5,843 bases of DNA from Aquifex sp. Lineage in GTDB: Bacteria; Aquificota; Aquificia; Aquificales; Aquificaceae. The translations under genes were made by a program, and so were the position numbers. The stretch covers positions 1 to 5,843 of the forward strand of contig QNXQ01000075.1 of the NCBI GenBank assembly GCA_003978875.1. The letters are read 5' to 3'. Shown in pieces: positions 1 through 5,843 of this stretch; within the stretch, counting starts at the first letter, position 1; each line of letters begins with the position of its first letter. Below the pieces are notes generated by a model. That model did no database searches. It had not been told where the DNA came from and worked only from the letters and a program-made list of their open reading frames with translations.

Positions 1-410
1 AAAACTTCCTTTTCCTTTTCATTCAATACCAGGTTCCTATAGTTTATTAAGGCTTTTGCCTTTTGGAGAGGTATAAGATTCTTCATTTTGTAATTCACCG
101 TATAACTTCCCACAGTAGGGTCGAAGAAACCTTCAGTTTTCTCAGCTATTTCAAAGGCTATTCTTAAAACTTCAAAGGTTTCCTCGGAAACCCTTACTGC
201 TCTTACACCGGCATTTCTATTTATTTTTGAAATCTCGGAATTCTCTATATAATGGGAAAGTTTTTCTTCAAGACTTTTCATATACCTGTACAGTTCTATC
301 TCCTTACCTTTCACCTCATCCACAATCAAATAAGTTCCCATTAGGTAAAAAATCCTTTCTGCTGGAACAAAGCTGATAAGGAGAAAGAAAAGGGAAAATA
401 GAAATTTCAT
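1..410 (-). CDS. apbE: ApbE-family FAD:protein FMN transferase, exported, N-terminal part only
   Basis: The visible 136 codons run off the left edge. The family moves FMN from FAD onto Ser/Thr of target proteins, such as Nqr/Rnf subunits, outside the cytoplasmic membrane. Residues 1-17 form a Sec-type signal peptide (Lys then a Phe/Leu-rich core, ending VPA before Glu18). There is no cysteine in the visible part, so it is not a lipoprotein of the usual lipobox type. Family landmarks follow in the right order: MGT at 24-26, LSHY near 51-54, SEISKIN at 58-64, the E-x-T-x-G-x-FDPTVG block at 90-101, and YRNLVLNEKEKEV at 124-136, which normally leads into the Mg-binding DLGGIAKG block, here beyond the window. 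The ATG overlaps the metG stop codon as ATGA, so translation is probably coupled to metG. A purine run (AAAAAAGAAG) just upstream may serve as ribosome binding site. No flavoprotein target gene is visible nearby. The family call is firm; the substrate is unknown. Confidence 0.85.
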   Translation of the reverse strand, partial: MKFLFSLFFLLISFVPAERIFYLMGTYLIVDEVKGKEIELYRYMKSLEEKLSHYIENSEISKINRNAGVRAVRVSEETFEVLRIAFEIAEKTEGFFDPTVGSYTVNYKMKNLIPLQKAKALINYRNLVLNEKEKEV

Positions 411-1894
411 ACTTCTTTTTTAGGGAATAGAATTTTTCTGCTTCCTAGCTTGAATTTTTCCTTTAAATAAGGAGTAATCTCTTTAGAAAATTCTTTTTCT
501 CCTAGCATCTCTAAAGCTTCTTTCATTTTGTTGGGAGTTATAGGGTATAAAAGGTGTGTAAGTATGTATAAGCCATCTATTAAAGTGTATAAAACATTTC
601 TGGTTTCTTCAGTTTTTCCAGCTTTGTTTAAAGCCCAAGGTTGTTTTTCATCAACGTATTTATTTAAATAGCTTGTAAGCTTAAGAATTTCCTCAATTGC
701 TCTGTAAAAGTTCAGTTTTTCCATAAAACTTTCATAGTTTTTAATAATTTCAGTAGTAAACTTTTCATATTCCGTATCTTTTTCGCCTGAAACCTCTCCA
801 CCCAGAAACTTGTGAGCCATATTTACAACTCTGCTGTATAGGTTTCCTATTTCGTTGGCTAGTTCTCCATTTATCCTATTGAGAATAGCCTTTTTTGAAA
901 AATCTCCATCTTGGCCAAAAGGAACTTCTCTGAGGAGGAAATACCTTACTTCATCCAGTCCGTACTCTTCAACGATTTCATAAGGATTTACTACATTACC
1001 TAGAGTCTTTGACATCTTTTTACCTTCCACAGTCCACCATCCGTGGGCAAATACTCTTTTGGGAAGTTCATACCCAAGAGACATCAGGAAAGCTGGCCAG
1101 TAAACGGTATGAAATCTCAGAATGTCCTTGCCTACTATGTGAATATCCGCAGGCCAGAAAACTTCAACCTTATCTTCTAAAGCGGATATATAGTTAAAAA
1201 GAGCGTCAAACCAGACGTATATGGTATGGTCAGGGTCAAAGGGTACAGGTATTCCCCACTTCACCCTGCTTCTTGGTCTTGTAACAGAAAGGTCTTTTAA
1301 GCCCTGCTTTACAAAGGAAATGATTTCATTCCTTCTATACTCCGGCTCTATAAATTCGGGATTCTTTTCGTAAAGTTCCAGAAGTTTCTCCTGATACTTG
1401 GAAAGCTTGAAGAAGTAGGAAGGTTCCTTTATATATTCGCATTTTTTCTGATGGATTGGACAGGTATAATCTTCACCGAGTTCCGTTTCGGATTTAAATT
1501 CTTCACATCCTACACAATACCATCCTTCATATTCTCCTAAGTATATATCTCCCCTCTTATAGCATTCCTCAAATACCTTCTGAACAAACTCCACATGGTA
1601 GGAATCGGTAGTTCTTATGAATTTTGTGTACTCAATTTTTAAAAACTCCCACAATTTTTTGAACCGCTGAGCGTTTCTGTCTACAAGCTCCTTTGGAGAT
1701 ATACCGAGTTCTTCAGCCTTTTTTTGAATTTTAAGTCCGTGTTCATCAGTTCCCGTTAAGAAAAACACATCGTAATCCTTCATTCTGTAGTATCTGGCTA
1801 TTGTGTCTGCTGCAATGGTTGTATAAGCGTGCCCCAGATGCGGAACGTCATTAACGTAGTATATAGGTGTTGTAACGTAAAACTTTTTTCTCAT
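407..1894 (-). CDS. metG: Methionyl-tRNA synthetase, catalytic (alpha-type) subunit
   Basis: A cytoplasmic class I synthetase that activates methionine with ATP and loads it on tRNA-Met. Counting from the chosen Met (495 aa), the HIGH motif is HLGH at 19-22 and the KMSKS loop is KMSKT at 293-297. One zinc knuckle is visible, with ligands C127, C130, C145 and H148, the arrangement known from Thermus MetRS. The anticodon-binding helical domain has N351 and R355 in NLYSR and W420 in KQPW, matching the E. coli Asn391/Arg395/Trp461 recognition set. The protein ends directly after this domain, with no EMAP-II/Trbp111-like domain; in A. aeolicus that part is known as a separate beta subunit. I chose the ATG at 1894 because conserved homology starts there (MRKKFYVTTPIYY). 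A longer frame from a TTG at 1927 or ATG at 1918 would add 11 or 8 residues with no family match. The stop overlaps the next gene as ATGA. Confidence 0.97.
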   Translation of the reverse strand: MRKKFYVTTPIYYVNDVPHLGHAYTTIAADTIARYYRMKDYDVFFLTGTDEHGLKIQKKAEELGISPKELVDRNAQRFKKLWEFLKIEYTKFIRTTDSYHVEFVQKVFEECYKRGDIYLGEYEGWYCVGCEEFKSETELGEDYTCPIHQKKCEYIKEPSYFFKLSKYQEKLLELYEKNPEFIEPEYRRNEIISFVKQGLKDLSVTRPRSRVKWGIPVPFDPDHTIYVWFDALFNYISALEDKVEVFWPADIHIVGKDILRFHTVYWPAFLMSLGYELPKRVFAHGWWTVEGKKMSKTLGNVVNPYEIVEEYGLDEVRYFLLREVPFGQDGDFSKKAILNRINGELANEIGNLYSRVVNMAHKFLGGEVSGEKDTEYEKFTTEIIKNYESFMEKLNFYRAIEEILKLTSYLNKYVDEKQPWALNKAGKTEETRNVLYTLIDGLYILTHLLYPITPNKMKEALEMLGEKEFSKEITPYLKEKFKLGSRKILFPKKEV

Positions 1895-1901
1895 GGATTT
1901 A

Positions 1902-1907
1902 ATTATA
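1902..1907 (-). promoter_or_regulatory. Candidate -10 box (TATAAT) for metG
   Basis: On the minus strand TATAAT occupies 1907 to 1902, ending 7 bases before the preferred metG ATG. If used, transcription would start at or next to the start codon, giving a leaderless or nearly leaderless message, which fits the lack of a purine-rich ribosome binding site there. A second candidate, TATAGT at 1962 to 1957, would give a leader of about 55 bases. Neither has a good -35 hexamer. Confidence 0.3.
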
Positions 1908-1960
1908 ATTGCGAGCATGCTAAACAATTTCTATTTTTAAAAATCTCTTAAAAATGACTA

Positions 1961-1966
1961 TATAAT
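1961..1966 (+). promoter_or_regulatory. Candidate -10 box (TATAAT) for purA and downstream genes
   Basis: An exact TATAAT lies 20 bases before the purA ATG. Transcription would start near 1973 and give a leader of roughly 14 bases, with GGGGT at 1976-1980 as a weak possible ribosome binding site. No recognisable -35 hexamer sits at 16-18 bases upstream, where the sequence is A/T-rich. In such AT-rich DNA a TATAAT can arise by chance, so this is a candidate only. Confidence 0.4.
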
Positions 1967-1986
1967 CTTTTATCTGGGGTCTGTGA

Positions 1987-3285
1987 ATGGAAAAACTGGT
2001 TATTTTAGGTGCCCAGTGGGGTGATGAAGGTAAAGGAAAGATTGTAGACCTTCTATCCGAGCATTTTGAGGTTACCGCTAGGTATCAGGGTGGAAGTAAT
2101 GCGGGACATACGGTAGTAATCAATGAAGAAAAGTTCATTTTACACCTGCTCCCCACCGGGATACTTCATGAACACGTAATCGGTGTAATCGCCCAAGGAA
2201 TGGTTGTAGACCTTGAAGTTCTGGAACATGAAATAAAAGGCCTTGAAGAAAAGGGAATCCATATAAAGGAGAGACTCGTCATTAGCGACAGAGTTCATCT
2301 GGTAATGCCTTATCACAAACTCTTAGATTCTCTATTTGAGAAGAAGAAAGGTATAGGTACAACCCTCAGAGGTATAGGACCTGCGTATATGTTCAAATAC
2401 GGCAGAAAAGGAATAAGAATAAGTGACCTCTACGATGAAAAAAGATTTTACAACTTGCTTGAAGAAAACCTCGATTTCGTTAAAAGCGTTTGTGAAAAGG
2501 TTTTCTGTGAAAAGTTTGAGCTGGATTTAAACTCTATTTATGAAAGACAACTTTCTATATTTGAGAAACTAAAAAGTAATGTAAAAGACGTCTTTAGATT
2601 CTTCACCGAAGGAAATAAGAGTATTCTCTTTGAGGGAGCTCAAGGAACCCTTCTTGACATAGACATGGGAACTTATCCCTTCGTGACTTCATCTAATTCT
2701 TCCGCCCTGGGTCTATCAAACGGAACTGGACTTTCTCCTAAATATTTTTCCGATGCTTACTTTCTCGGAGTAGCAAAGGCATACGTGACCAGAGTTGGTG
2801 AAGGGCCTTTTCCCACAGAACTGAAGGGAAAAGAAGGTGAAAGGTTAAGAGAGCTAGGAGGAGAATACGGTTCTACCACGGGAAGGCCGAGAAGATGTGG
2901 ATGGTTAGATTTAGTAGCGTTGAAATACGCGGTAGACGTGAATGGACTAAGTGGTTTGGTTCTTACAAAACTTGATGTCCTTGACGAATTTGAAGAGGTT
3001 AAAGTCTGCGTAGCTTACGAGCTTGACGGAAAAGTAATTGACTATTTCCCAGCATCTTATTCTCAGCTGAGTAGGGTAAAACCTGTTTATGAAACTCTAA
3101 AGGGATGGAACAAGAGTACAAAAGGAGCTAAGGATATAAACGAGCTTCCCAAGGAAGCTCTTGATTATATAAGATTTATAGAGGATTATACCGGTGTTCC
3201 CGTAGTTATGCTTTCAACAGGACCAAAGAGGGAAGAATACATATGGCTGAAAGAAATTCTGAAGACAAAAAGCAGTTATTCATAA
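1987..3285 (+). CDS. purA: Adenylosuccinate synthetase
   Basis: This cytoplasmic enzyme joins IMP and aspartate using GTP to form adenylosuccinate, the first committed step to AMP. The 432-residue product has the usual bacterial length. The N-terminal signature QWGDEGKGK is at 10-18 with catalytic D13, and NAGH at 38-41 supplies catalytic H41. GTTLRGIGPAY at 124-134 is the IMP-binding loop, with R140 aligning to E. coli Arg143. FEGAQGTLLDID at 215-226 and GTYPFVTSSN at 228-237 follow. The aspartate loop with STTGRPRRCGWLD is at 296-308, the guanine-binding TKLDVLD at 327-333, and STGPKR at 410-415. Compared with E. coli, the IMP loop carries L127 for Gly and Met-Phe (135-136) where Glu-Asp is common. 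The ATG at 1987 places the signature at the normal distance from the N-terminus. It is first in a plus-strand unit, and its last 43 bases overlap the next gene. Confidence 0.98.
   Translation: MEKLVILGAQWGDEGKGKIVDLLSEHFEVTARYQGGSNAGHTVVINEEKFILHLLPTGILHEHVIGVIAQGMVVDLEVLEHEIKGLEEKGIHIKERLVISDRVHLVMPYHKLLDSLFEKKKGIGTTLRGIGPAYMFKYGRKGIRISDLYDEKRFYNLLEENLDFVKSVCEKVFCEKFELDLNSIYERQLSIFEKLKSNVKDVFRFFTEGNKSILFEGAQGTLLDIDMGTYPFVTSSNSSALGLSNGTGLSPKYFSDAYFLGVAKAYVTRVGEGPFPTELKGKEGERLRELGGEYGSTTGRPRRCGWLDLVALKYAVDVNGLSGLVLTKLDVLDEFEEVKVCVAYELDGKVIDYFPASYSQLSRVKPVYETLKGWNKSTKGAKDINELPKEALDYIRFIEDYTGVPVVMLSTGPKREEYIWLKEILKTKSSYS
3142..3160 (+). repeat. Perfect 8-bp inverted repeat inside purA
   Basis: GAGCTTCC and GGAAGCTC flank a three-base CAA, forming a tight potential hairpin in the message about 80 bases before the next start codon. 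It encodes part of ELPKEAL, a plausible PurA segment, and no T-run follows, so it is not a terminator. It may be chance, or a local mRNA structure. Confidence 0.3.
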
Positions 3286-3674
3286 AAAGAGCCAGACAGT
3301 TCGCCTATTCCGTAATCTTTGGATATTCATTACTTTTAATAGCAGCTTTTATACTTTATCCATTTTTTAAACTTCCCGTTGTACCCAGACTCGTGAAATA
3401 CGTAGTCATAGCAGAAGTTGTAAGCGGAATCTTCGCATACGCAATTGCTTTCTTGGTCAGAAAAGTTTTTCTTCCCGTGAAGGCTGAAGGCGAATACTGG
3501 GGATTTATAGCTATGCGCAGATACTTCTGGAGTTATGCATTAATAACAGTTCCCTACTTCATAGGTTATATCTTTTTCATTTTCGTGGGGCATATAGAAA
3601 GTGTGATATTAGGATATCTAATAAGTACAGTGGGGGTATTATTATTTCTCCCTCGGGACGGGGACGTAGTATGA
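3243..3674 (+). CDS. Small polytopic membrane protein of unknown function
   Basis: I do not recognise this 143-residue protein. A short charged N-terminus (1-19, rich in Lys/Arg/Glu) precedes four likely membrane helices at about 20-42, 51-71, 95-115 and 117-137. The loop at about 77-94 is charged and aromatic (KAEGEYWGFIAMRRYFW). There is no signal-peptide cleavage site, cysteine pair or catalytic motif. ATG 3243 is the only ATG/GTG/TTG start before the first helix, and GAGGG at 3228-3232 sits 10 bases upstream as a reasonable ribosome binding site, so the 43-base overlap with purA looks real. Its TGA overlaps the gspD ATG as ATGA, which suggests coupled translation and perhaps a role near the secretion machinery; that link is inference from position only. 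Length and four helices recall AtpI-like proteins, but I see no AtpI motif. The coding call is supported by its hydrophobic pattern and tight packing. Confidence 0.8.
   Translation: MAERNSEDKKQLFIKRARQFAYSVIFGYSLLLIAAFILYPFFKLPVVPRLVKYVVIAEVVSGIFAYAIAFLVRKVFLPVKAEGEYWGFIAMRRYFWSYALITVPYFIGYIFFIFVGHIESVILGYLISTVGVLLFLPRDGDVV
3660..3664 (+). promoter_or_regulatory. Probable ribosome binding site for gspD
   Basis: A G-rich run (GGGGA), within GGACGGGGA, lies about 6 bases before the gspD ATG and inside the 3' end of the upstream membrane-protein gene. It supports the ATG at 3671 as the gspD start and the reality of the ATGA junction. Confidence 0.45.
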
Positions 3675-5596
3675 GAAAAGTAGTTCTGATTTTTTTTCTC
3701 CTAATTTCTATTTCCTTTCCAGGTGTAATTTTAAACTTTGATGAAGTCGACATAAAAACCGTTGCGGTAAATATCGCAAAACTCCTTAACAAAAACGTAC
3801 TCATAGACCCTAAAGTTAGGGGAAAAATTACTCTGATATCCAATAAGGAAATAAGCTACGAAGAGGCTTTAGAACTATTTTCCCAAGCCTTAGCTTCCCA
3901 AGGCTACACCTTAATCGTGGAAGGAGATGTTATAAAAATACTTCCTACAAATCAGGGGATACCTTTTACAAGAATAAAGGTAGGAGATGGCGGGGAACTG
4001 GTCTCCATAGTTTACAAGCTGAAAAACGTAAGTGCATCGCAAATAGTTTCTTCACTCAGACCCTTTCTCTCTCCATACGGCAGAATAGCTTTTCACAATC
4101 AATCTAATTCCGTTATTATTACCGACTACGGTGATTCCGTAAGAAAAATAAAGAAAATTTTATCTGCACTGGATAGCGGTAAAGCCGGTGGTAGGGTGAA
4201 TATATACAAGTTAAAATACGTAAAACCCTCTTATCTTGCAAAGCTATTAAATCCCCTTTCTACTCTTTCAACAAAAAAGTATGGTGAACCTGTAATAATA
4301 AGTGCTGTAGATGAAGTAGGCACGTTAGCGGTTTACGCTCATGCTGAACTCCAAGAAACGATAAAGGGAATTATTTCAAAGATAGATACTCCTGATTCTT
4401 TGGAGGCGGAAAGGAGTTTTTATATAATCCCTCTGAATTTTATCTCCGCCGAAGAGCTTTACGATAGTCTCAAGTCTCTCTTCCAGGGAATTAAGGGAAC
4501 AACGACTTATATAACAACCGGAAGAACCAAAACAGGAAAAAAAGGGAAGACAATTAGTTCCTCAAGGTTAACCACCATTACTTTGAAGACGGGAATGAAG
4601 ATAGGTATAGATAAGAGGACTAATTCCTTGATACTTTACGCCACTAAAGCTGAATACGAAGCATTAAAGGAGTTTGTAAACAAACTGGATAAAAGGAGAA
4701 AACAGCTTCTTCTCACGGCTACCATAGTTGAAGCTTCGGCTAAAACCATCTTGGAAGCCGGTGTAAGGTGGCAAATCCTCGGAACTCATGGTGGTGCGGT
4801 ATTTAAAGGTTCTTCCCTGCAGGATATTTACAACGCTTTTAAATCCGGACAGTTTATTATGGGAGCGTTTAGTCAAAGCGGAACTACCGTTTCTATTGGA
4901 GGAATAGATTTCTTTTTCCCGGATTTAGTTTTCCTTTTTTCCCTGCTTGAACAGGGAACGGGATTTAACGTAGTATCCAATCCCAAAATTCTTACACTTG
5001 ATAACCAGAAAGCCCTTATAAAGGTCGGTCAAGTAGTTCCATTTCCGACGGGAATAAAGTACGATGTAAACGGAAATCCTATCATTACCTATGACTACAA
5101 AGATGTAGGTCTTGAGCTTAAAATTACTCCGAGAATAACGGGAAATACCATAAGATTGGTAATAAATTTGAAACTTCAGGAAATCACCGGTTACCTTACC
5201 AATGAAATTTCGGGAGTAAACTACACCGTACCGATAACTTCCAATAGGGAGTTGAATTCCGACGTTGTGGTAGAAAACGGAAGAACGGTAGTCATAGGAG
5301 GCCTTATAAGCAACAAAACACTTAGAAGTACGGAGAAAGTTCCCGGCTTGGGAAATATTCCCTTGGTAGGTAGACTCTTTAGATACGACAGGGATGAGAG
5401 TGATAGAACTAGTCTGTTTATATTTCTTACACCTTACGTAATTACATCGCCTCAGGACTTGACGAGAATAACCGAGGCTCATCGGAAGTTAGCGGATAAA
5501 CTGATGAAGGCAATCAGCGGTGAGAACAATAAGAAAAAGAATAATAAGGTGAAGGTAGAACCCGAAGAAGATTGGGAAGATGAAGATATTATTTAA
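3671..5596 (+). CDS. gspD: Type II secretion system secretin GspD
   Basis: A secretin that forms the multimeric outer-membrane channel through which folded proteins leave the periplasm. The 641-residue product starts with a Sec signal peptide (1 to about 18, RK then LIFFLLISISF) without a lipobox cysteine. Periplasmic domains follow: N0 at about 20-92 (LNFDEVDIKTV, then IDPKVRGKITL), and N1, N2 and N3 repeats at about 112-170, 175-240 and 248-342, each with the VYKLKNVSA- or IIPLNFISA-like opening. The N3 loop at 277-303 is long and Thr/Lys/Gly-rich. The secretin barrel spans about 343-590 and carries VVSNPKILTLDNQKALIKVG (434-453), VGLELKITPRI (479-489), VVIGGLI (540-546), VPGLGNIPLVGRLF (557-570) and FLTPYVI (585-591). 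After it comes a charged tail (605-641): a Lys/Asn run, then an acidic end with EEDWEDED. It overlaps both neighbours. The adjoining gspN-like gene favours a type II role over the type IV pilus secretin PilQ. Confidence 0.93.
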   Translation: MRKVVLIFFLLISISFPGVILNFDEVDIKTVAVNIAKLLNKNVLIDPKVRGKITLISNKEISYEEALELFSQALASQGYTLIVEGDVIKILPTNQGIPFTRIKVGDGGELVSIVYKLKNVSASQIVSSLRPFLSPYGRIAFHNQSNSVIITDYGDSVRKIKKILSALDSGKAGGRVNIYKLKYVKPSYLAKLLNPLSTLSTKKYGEPVIISAVDEVGTLAVYAHAELQETIKGIISKIDTPDSLEAERSFYIIPLNFISAEELYDSLKSLFQGIKGTTTYITTGRTKTGKKGKTISSSRLTTITLKTGMKIGIDKRTNSLILYATKAEYEALKEFVNKLDKRRKQLLLTATIVEASAKTILEAGVRWQILGTHGGAVFKGSSLQDIYNAFKSGQFIMGAFSQSGTTVSIGGIDFFFPDLVFLFSLLEQGTGFNVVSNPKILTLDNQKALIKVGQVVPFPTGIKYDVNGNPIITYDYKDVGLELKITPRITGNTIRLVINLKLQEITGYLTNEISGVNYTVPITSNRELNSDVVVENGRTVVIGGLISNKTLRSTEKVPGLGNIPLVGRLFRYDRDESDRTSLFIFLTPYVITSPQDLTRITEAHRKLADKLMKAISGENNKKKNNKVKVEPEEDWEDEDII

Positions 5597-5843
5597 GGTA
5601 TTCTTAGGAACAGTTCTCGTATTGGTTATTTTATCCACTTTGCTGTTTTTGACTTTTCCTAAATTTATCTTTGCCGATAAATTACTGGAGAGAAACGGCT
5701 TTTTCCTAATTACAAAGGGCGTTAAAGAATATCCCTTTTCGATAATTTTGGGAAAAGGAGAGATTTACAGTAAAAACGAAAGGTTGATTTATTTTGATAA
5801 GGCTATTGCAACTTTTACCTTAAAGGGGTTGAGTTTAAAAATC
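5580..5843 (+). CDS. gspN: Probable type II secretion protein GspN, N-terminal part
   Basis: The frame is open from the ATG at 5580 to the right edge (88 codons), so the gene is partial. A short basic N-terminus and one membrane helix at about 6-26 (FKVFLGTVLVLVILSTLLFL) are followed by a periplasmic segment beginning FPKFIFADKLLERNGFFL. That layout, with a Phe-Pro right after the helix, a (Y/F)xxxLL element and then short beta-strand-like stretches (FSIILGKGEIYSK, IYFDKAIATFTLKGLSL), resembles GspN proteins. The position right after gspD supports this. The start lies within the last 17 bases of gspD, in another frame, with GAAGAAG at 5564-5570 as a possible ribosome binding site. GspN is an inner-membrane accessory component of some type II systems. 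The call rests on topology, weak local similarity and context; another single-pass periplasmic protein, such as an AsmA-like one, remains possible. Confidence 0.6.
   Translation, partial: MKILFKVFLGTVLVLVILSTLLFLTFPKFIFADKLLERNGFFLITKGVKEYPFSIILGKGEIYSKNERLIYFDKAIATFTLKGLSLKI

Larger units (their letters stand above)
1895..1986. promoter_or_regulatory. Divergent intergenic spacer between metG and purA
   Basis: This short AT-rich gap is the only non-coding stretch in the window and must hold the promoters for both units if they start here. It contains several A/T runs, TATAAT-like hexamers on both strands and a palindromic AATTATAATT at 1901-1910. I see no strong -35 hexamer of TTGACA type on either strand, no riboswitch-like or T-box-like leader, and no terminator. 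The spacer is too short for a large regulatory leader on either gene. Confidence 0.6.

Noticed and set aside
49..64. AAGGC-TTTT-GCCTT hairpin followed by a short T-run, plus strand
   Set aside because: It is inside apbE on the antisense side, with a stem of only 5 bp and no plus-strand transcript expected to end here.
1009..1197. Open frame of 62 codons on the plus strand
   Set aside because: It is opposite the metG KMSKT region and has no convincing features of its own.
1895..1927. N-terminal extension of MetRS from a TTG or upstream ATG
   Set aside because: The extra residues have no family counterpart and overlap promoter-like sequence; the Met at 1894 matches the usual MetRS start.
3577..3843. 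Open frame of 88 codons on the minus strand across the start of gspD
   Set aside because: It is antisense to the end of the membrane-protein gene and to the GspD signal peptide and N0 domain, both better supported.
3880..3906. Two near-copies of a TTCCCAAG motif with partial inverted symmetry in gspD
   Set aside because: It encodes SQALASQG of the N0 domain, where repeated Ser-Gln/Ala-Ser-Gln codons explain the repeat.
4664..4876. Open frame of 70 codons on the minus strand
   Set aside because: It is antisense to the GspD N3/secretin junction and shows no protein-like features.
4939..4958. TTCCCTG/CAGGGAA inverted repeat in gspD
   Set aside because: It sits inside conserved secretin codons with no following T-run on the plus strand, so it is not a terminator; it is likely chance.
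4925..5482. Open frame of 185 codons on the minus strand
   Set aside because: It lies opposite the conserved secretin barrel of gspD, has odd Tyr/Ser/Arg-rich composition and no recognisable motif.

Overview
The window looks like a piece of chromosome from a hyperthermophilic bacterium of the Aquificales, close to Aquifex but probably not A. aeolicus VF5 itself. The methionyl-tRNA synthetase resembles the A. aeolicus enzyme as I remember it, with scattered substitutions. Other signs fit: AGA/AGG and ATA codons are common, genes are packed with almost no spacing, and the synthetase lacks a C-terminal tRNA-binding domain. The placement rests on memory of protein sequences and gene style, not on a search.

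There are two divergent transcription units around a short spacer at about 1895-1986. The left unit (minus strand) is metG (1894-407), followed by a 4-base ATGA overlap and the start of an ApbE-type FAD:protein FMN transferase with a Sec signal peptide (410 to beyond base 1). The right unit (plus strand) is purA (1987-3285), an unrecognised four-helix membrane protein (3243-3674), a type II secretion secretin gspD (3671-5596) and the start of a probable gspN (5580 to beyond base 5843). Every adjacent pair on a given strand overlaps, by 4, 43, 4 and 17 bases, which suggests co-transcription and possibly translational coupling.

Functionally this is a mixed housekeeping and envelope region. MetRS charges tRNA-Met, and PurA makes adenylosuccinate from IMP for AMP synthesis. 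The distal genes build an outer-membrane secretion channel (GspD) and a probable inner-membrane assembly or accessory factor (GspN). ApbE would attach FMN to exported or membrane-facing redox proteins. Mixed-function operons of this kind are known in Aquifex.

I see no RNA gene, insertion sequence, CRISPR array, attachment site, origin or convincing rho-independent terminator. The only non-coding stretch is the divergent spacer of about 92 bases. No clear new system stands out. The items most worth a second look are the orphan membrane protein between purA and gspD, the split-type MetRS with its uncertain (possibly leaderless) start, and the charged tail of the secretin.
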